A DNA stretch of 16,515 bases from JBGQAS01 sp964498605 (GTDB lineage Bacteria > Chloroflexota > Anaerolineae > Anaerolineales > Anaerolineaceae). The DNA lies in the NCBI GenBank assembly GCA_964498605.1, contig CAZCHK010000050.1, forward strand, positions 1-16,515. The letters are read 5' to 3'. The translations under genes and the position numbers were made by a program. This document shows, piece by piece, positions 13,777 to 16,515 of the stretch; position 1 is the stretch's first letter, and every line of letters starts with the position of its first letter. The notes under the pieces are model-generated. The model saw only the letters and a program-made list of their open reading frames with translations, was not told the DNA's origin and searched no databases.

Positions 13777-13999
13777 ACATGCTGTTCTTCACCCTATCGG
13801 GATGCTGAAGCAATATACCCATGGGCAAAGTGATGTTCCTATTGAGCCAGGACGAACGGTAAGAGATGTTTTTAACCAATTATGCATCCCTGCCCATGTT
13901 GTTGCACTTGTCCTTGTCAATAAGGAAGTTGTCTCAAAGGATTATTTGATCAAGCAGAATGATTATATTGAGATCATGGCCGTGCTTGGCGGTGGATAA
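13766..13999 (+). CDS. MoaD/ThiS-like sulfur-carrier protein ending in GGG
   Basis: A 77-residue beta-grasp protein. The first strand HAVLHPIGML, the segment VPIEPGRTVRDVFNQL, the strand VVALVLVNKEVV and the final DYIEIMAVLGGG match the MoaD/ThiS fold. The terminal Gly-Gly is free, so it can be adenylated and thiocarboxylated by a MoeB/ThiF-type enzyme and donate sulfur to molybdopterin, needed for the tungsten cofactor of the AOR before it. It begins at TTG within the AOR gene (11-nt overlap) and closes the operon ahead of a hairpin. In contrast to the minus-strand paralogue it has no C-terminal extension. An AOR-specific carrier is an alternative to general molybdopterin synthesis. Confidence 0.85.
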   Translation: MSHKHAVLHPIGMLKQYTHGQSDVPIEPGRTVRDVFNQLCIPAHVVALVLVNKEVVSKDYLIKQNDYIEIMAVLGGG

Positions 14000-14016
14000 C
14001 TCGTACTGGTTGTTTA

Positions 14017-14047
14017 TAAATGACCCGATCGAAAATCGGGTCATTTA
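14017..14047 (+). terminator. strong hairpin closing the second AOR operon
   Basis: TAAATGACCCGAT and ATCGGGTCATTTA form a perfect 13-bp stem around the 5-nt loop CGAAA, 17 nt after the MoaD-like stop codon. The U-tract is poor: only the ATTTA closing the stem, then GTCATAAA. It is therefore a likely transcription terminator or 3' stabilising hairpin rather than a textbook intrinsic terminator. The glycosidase gene starts 25 nt later. Confidence 0.65.
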
Positions 14048-14063
14048 GTCATAAATTGGAACT

Positions 14064-14075
14064 GAGGGTAAATTG
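14064..14075 (+). promoter_or_regulatory. ribosome site deciding the TTG start of the GH38 gene
   Basis: GAGGG (14064-14068) is 4 nt before TTG 14073. The TTG sits directly before QTIHVISHTHWDREW, the conserved N-terminal strand of GH38 enzymes. There is no ATG or GTG at this end of the frame that keeps the zinc-binding HxHWD segment. Confidence 0.6.
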
Positions 14076-16515
14076 CAGACGATTCACGTTATTTCACACA
14101 CACACTGGGATAGAGAATGGTATCGGCCTTTCCAGGTTTTTCGATTGAGACTGCTTCAATTGGTAGATAAGGTCATATCAATTCTCGATAACCATAGCGA
14201 ATTCAAACATTTCATGCTCGATGGCCAGACAGTTGTTTTGGAGGATTATTTAGAATTAAGACCTGAAAAAGAACCCGTACTGCGGCAGTTCATTTCTGAA
14301 GGAAGGATCCTGATCGGACCTTGGTACGTGCTTCCTGATGAGTTTCTCGTCAGTCCAGAAGCGCACATTAGGAACCTTCTTAAAGGGAAAGCCATCTGTG
14401 ATCATTTTGGTCAACGCATGATGATCGGATACATTCCTGATCCCTTTGGTCACATTGGCCAGATGCCGCAAATTCTAAAAGGTTTTGGAATAACAAAGGC
14501 CTGTTTTCGGCGGGGGCTTGGTGACGAACCAGTTGAACTGCGATGGCGGTCGAGAGATGGCAGCGAAGTTCTCACTTCTTACCTGAGAGACGGTTACGAT
14601 AACGCTGCCTGGCTGCCATTGAATGACCCGGATCTATTCATAGATAAAAGCCTGACAGTAGGGCAATCGTTGAGCAATTATTCCGTCTCCAATAATTCTC
14701 TATTTATGCACGGCACTGATCACATGTTTCCCGGGGTAGACCTGCTTTCTTGCATGCAAGAATTCAACGAAAAAATGGGATTGACACATCAGATGATTCA
14801 TTCCACTTTACCCGATTATTTTGATCAGTTGGCAATGGAGAATGAAATAGCAGACGCAAAATTACCTGTCGTGATTGGAGAATTGAGAGAGTGCAAAAGA
14901 CACGAATTATTGCCTGCGGTGTTGTCAGCGCGTATGTGGATTAAACAAAGAAATCACTACTGCGAGAACTTGCTCGAAAGATGGATTGAACCATTCTCCG
15001 CGATGTGTTTTAACAACTCAGCTTCTGGCCGTGGCTTTTTCCAAGATCAAAAACCGATCATTGATTACTGTTGGAAATTACTGATGCAGAACCACCCCCA
15101 TGACTCCATTTGTGGCTGTTCGATTGACGAGGTACACGATGAAATGGCTTTGCGGTTTGATCACATCGAACAAATAGCTGGTGCGCTGCTTGAAAATTAT
15201 TTTTCAGAAATTTCCGCAACGATCGATCACTCCGCGTATACAAACCAGAATGAGTTCCCGCTGATCGTGTTCAACGCGTCACCGTACAAGCAATCGAACC
15301 TGGTTGAAATCGTGGTACCGCTTCCTGCTGGAAACAAGAGCATAGCTGTGGTGGATACTGAAAACCATCCTATCCGATCCGACATTATGTATTCAGATGC
15401 GGAAATTCTATTTGAATTCAGATTTGATCGCGACTCTTTACAAAGTTCGCTGTCCGCGATCCAGGGTGGCACGATATCAGGCTTTACGATTATGGACGCT
15501 GCGTTTACTTTTGAAAATGGCAAAGTCGAAATACACCTTGTTTTGAATAAATCGGGAGCTCCATGTGCTGAAAAATTGGAACAGCTCCAAAAAACCGTTC
15601 TTTCCTTCCTGTCCGACAAAGATATCCAGGATTATCACATAATCGCGACCACATCCAACAAAGCTATCATCCGCTATGTTCCTGCGGATGTGCCTGGATT
15701 AGGTTACAAAACCTATAAAATTGTGCCTGGTCGGAGAATTGAGAAAAGAAAAATTACTCCTTCGGATGAAAGAATTGAAAATGATTTCTATTCAGTAAGA
15801 GTTGAAAAAGGAAGAAACTGCTTTGTGGTTTTCGACAAAAAAACACAACAGGAGTATTCCAATATTCACACCTTCGTTGACAGCGGTGATGTGGGAGATG
15901 AATACAATTTCAACCCCCCGGAAGTTGATCGTGAGTATGAAGCGGTGATCGTTGATTACGCTGTTGACCAAAATGAAATAGAGCAAACTATACATGTGAA
16001 CTACGCCCTGCACATTCCTGTATCCGCTGCCGAGGACAGAAAGCGAAGAAGTGAGCAGTTGACCACCTGTTCCATAAGGACCACAGTCAGGCTTATCCAA
16101 GGGATAAATCGAATTGATTTTGCCACGGAAGTTGACAACAGAGCAAAAGATCATCGTCTTCGGGTGACCTTTTCTGCTTGTGAAAGCGCGGAAACTTATT
16201 ACACTGATAACCATTACGAAATTGTAAAAAGGGCGATTGAAATCCCTCGGGGGGAATCTAACTGGGTGGAGCAACCTCGGCCTGAAGTACCGCAGCGCTT
16301 GTTTACGGTTGTGCATCATGATAACCGGGGGCTAATGTTGATCAACAAGGGTTTGCCTGAAGTCCAGGTTCTGTCAAAAGGAGCGGACTCGGAAATCGCG
16401 TTGACGCTGCTACGCTGCGTTGGATGGCTCTCCCGAGACGATCTCTCACTGCGGCCACGTGGTGCAGGTCCTTTGTATCAAACACCCGGAGCCCAAATGC
16501 TTGGTGTTTATTCCT
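14073..16515 (+). CDS. glycoside hydrolase family 38 (alpha-mannosidase-type), partial
   Basis: 814 codons of a large glycosidase that is still open at the right edge. The N-terminal GH38 catalytic barrel holds HTHWDREW (zinc ligands H11, D13), IPDPFGHIGQMPQIL with nucleophile D123 (also a zinc ligand), and HPHDSICGCS with zinc ligand H343. The catalytic site is therefore complete. The rest forms the helical middle domain and part of the C-terminal beta-sandwich domains. Family members remove alpha-mannosyl residues from glycans or hydrolyse 2-O-alpha-mannosylglycerate (MngB). The sequence does not decide between these. Start TTG 14073 is supported by GAGGG. No signal peptide is seen, so the enzyme is probably cytoplasmic. 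It follows the AOR operon in the same direction but is separated by a hairpin, and has no evident functional tie to it. Confidence 0.93.
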   Translation, partial: MQTIHVISHTHWDREWYRPFQVFRLRLLQLVDKVISILDNHSEFKHFMLDGQTVVLEDYLELRPEKEPVLRQFISEGRILIGPWYVLPDEFLVSPEAHIRNLLKGKAICDHFGQRMMIGYIPDPFGHIGQMPQILKGFGITKACFRRGLGDEPVELRWRSRDGSEVLTSYLRDGYDNAAWLPLNDPDLFIDKSLTVGQSLSNYSVSNNSLFMHGTDHMFPGVDLLSCMQEFNEKMGLTHQMIHSTLPDYFDQLAMENEIADAKLPVVIGELRECKRHELLPAVLSARMWIKQRNHYCENLLERWIEPFSAMCFNNSASGRGFFQDQKPIIDYCWKLLMQNHPHDSICGCSIDEVHDEMALRFDHIEQIAGALLENYFSEISATIDHSAYTNQNEFPLIVFNASPYKQSNLVEIVVPLPAGNKSIAVVDTENHPIRSDIMYSDAEILFEFRFDRDSLQSSLSAIQGGTISGFTIMDAAFTFENGKVEIHLVLNKSGAPCAEKLEQLQKTVLSFLSDKDIQDYHIIATTSNKAIIRYVPADVPGLGYKTYKIVPGRRIEKRKITPSDERIENDFYSVRVEKGRNCFVVFDKKTQQEYSNIHTFVDSGDVGDEYNFNPPEVDREYEAVIVDYAVDQNEIEQTIHVNYALHIPVSAAEDRKRRSEQLTTCSIRTTVRLIQGINRIDFATEVDNRAKDHRLRVTFSACESAETYYTDNHYEIVKRAIEIPRGESNWVEQPRPEVPQRLFTVVHHDNRGLMLINKGLPEVQVLSKGADSEIALTLLRCVGWLSRDDLSLRPRGAGPLYQTPGAQMLGVYS

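Noticed and set aside
15227..15619. 130-residue minus-strand open frame
   Set aside because: Antisense shadow of the GH38 gene without a recognisable motif or ribosome site.
15792..16319. 175-residue minus-strand open frame
   Set aside because: It lies antisense within the GH38 gene, shows no domain pattern, and is a shadow of that coding frame.
1..16515. CRISPR arrays, tRNA or rRNA genes, insertion sequences
   Set aside because: No regularly spaced repeats, no tRNA-like cloverleaf, no rRNA sequence and no transposase were seen. Coding genes fill nearly the whole window and no gap exceeds 160 bases.

Overview
The window reads as chromosomal DNA from a strictly anaerobic bacterium. It has Shine-Dalgarno sites (AAGGAGG-type), one near-perfect sigma70-type promoter, two tungsten-type aldehyde ferredoxin oxidoreductase (AOR) genes, a group 3c-like [NiFe] hydrogenase, heterodisulfide-reductase (Hdr) subunits and an in-frame UGA that looks like selenocysteine. 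A syntrophic or fermentative lineage such as Chloroflexota or a former deltaproteobacterium would fit. That placement is a guess, because no ribosomal or other taxonomic marker is present.

Layout. (1) 1-637, minus strand: the N-terminal part of a metallo-beta-lactamase-fold hydrolase that runs off the left edge. (2) 756-1748, plus strand: a complete tyrosine recombinase with its own promoter and a probable terminator. (3) 11412 down to 1796, minus strand: a tightly packed eight-gene operon. In transcription order it encodes a MoaD/ThiS-like protein, an AOR, a four-cluster ferredoxin, a selenocysteine-containing HdrA-MvhD fusion, an HdrC-ferredoxin-MvhD fusion, hydrogenase small and large subunits, and a polyferredoxin. 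Its last five start/stop junctions are overlaps or a 9-nt gap at most, which suggests one multi-subunit complex. (4) 11413-11571: an AT-rich divergent control region. (5) 11572-13999, plus strand: a second AOR module (ferredoxin, AOR, MoaD/ThiS-like), closed by a strong hairpin. (6) 14073 to the right edge, plus strand: a GH38 alpha-mannosidase-type glycosidase starting at TTG and cut by the window end.

How it may work. The minus-strand operon looks like an electron-bifurcating or -confurcating machine. MvhA/MvhG would handle H2, MvhD domains and HdrC would pass electrons, and the HdrA flavin would split or merge electron pairs. HdrB, the usual terminal subunit of Hdr complexes, is absent. 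An AOR plus ferredoxin pair occupies the operon instead, so the best hypothesis is an H2-linked AOR/Hdr/hydrogenase complex. It partly resembles the Bam class II benzoyl-CoA reductase (BamB is AOR-family, BamC a ferredoxin, BamE HdrA-like, BamF MvhD-like), but has a hydrogenase where Bam has Nuo-like subunits.

The key annotation point is that HdrA is one gene (6154-8664, minus). It is split into two reading frames only by a UGA at the conserved cysteine position, followed by a hairpin of the size, spacing and loop expected for a bacterial SECIS element. A standard gene caller would report two broken genes here.
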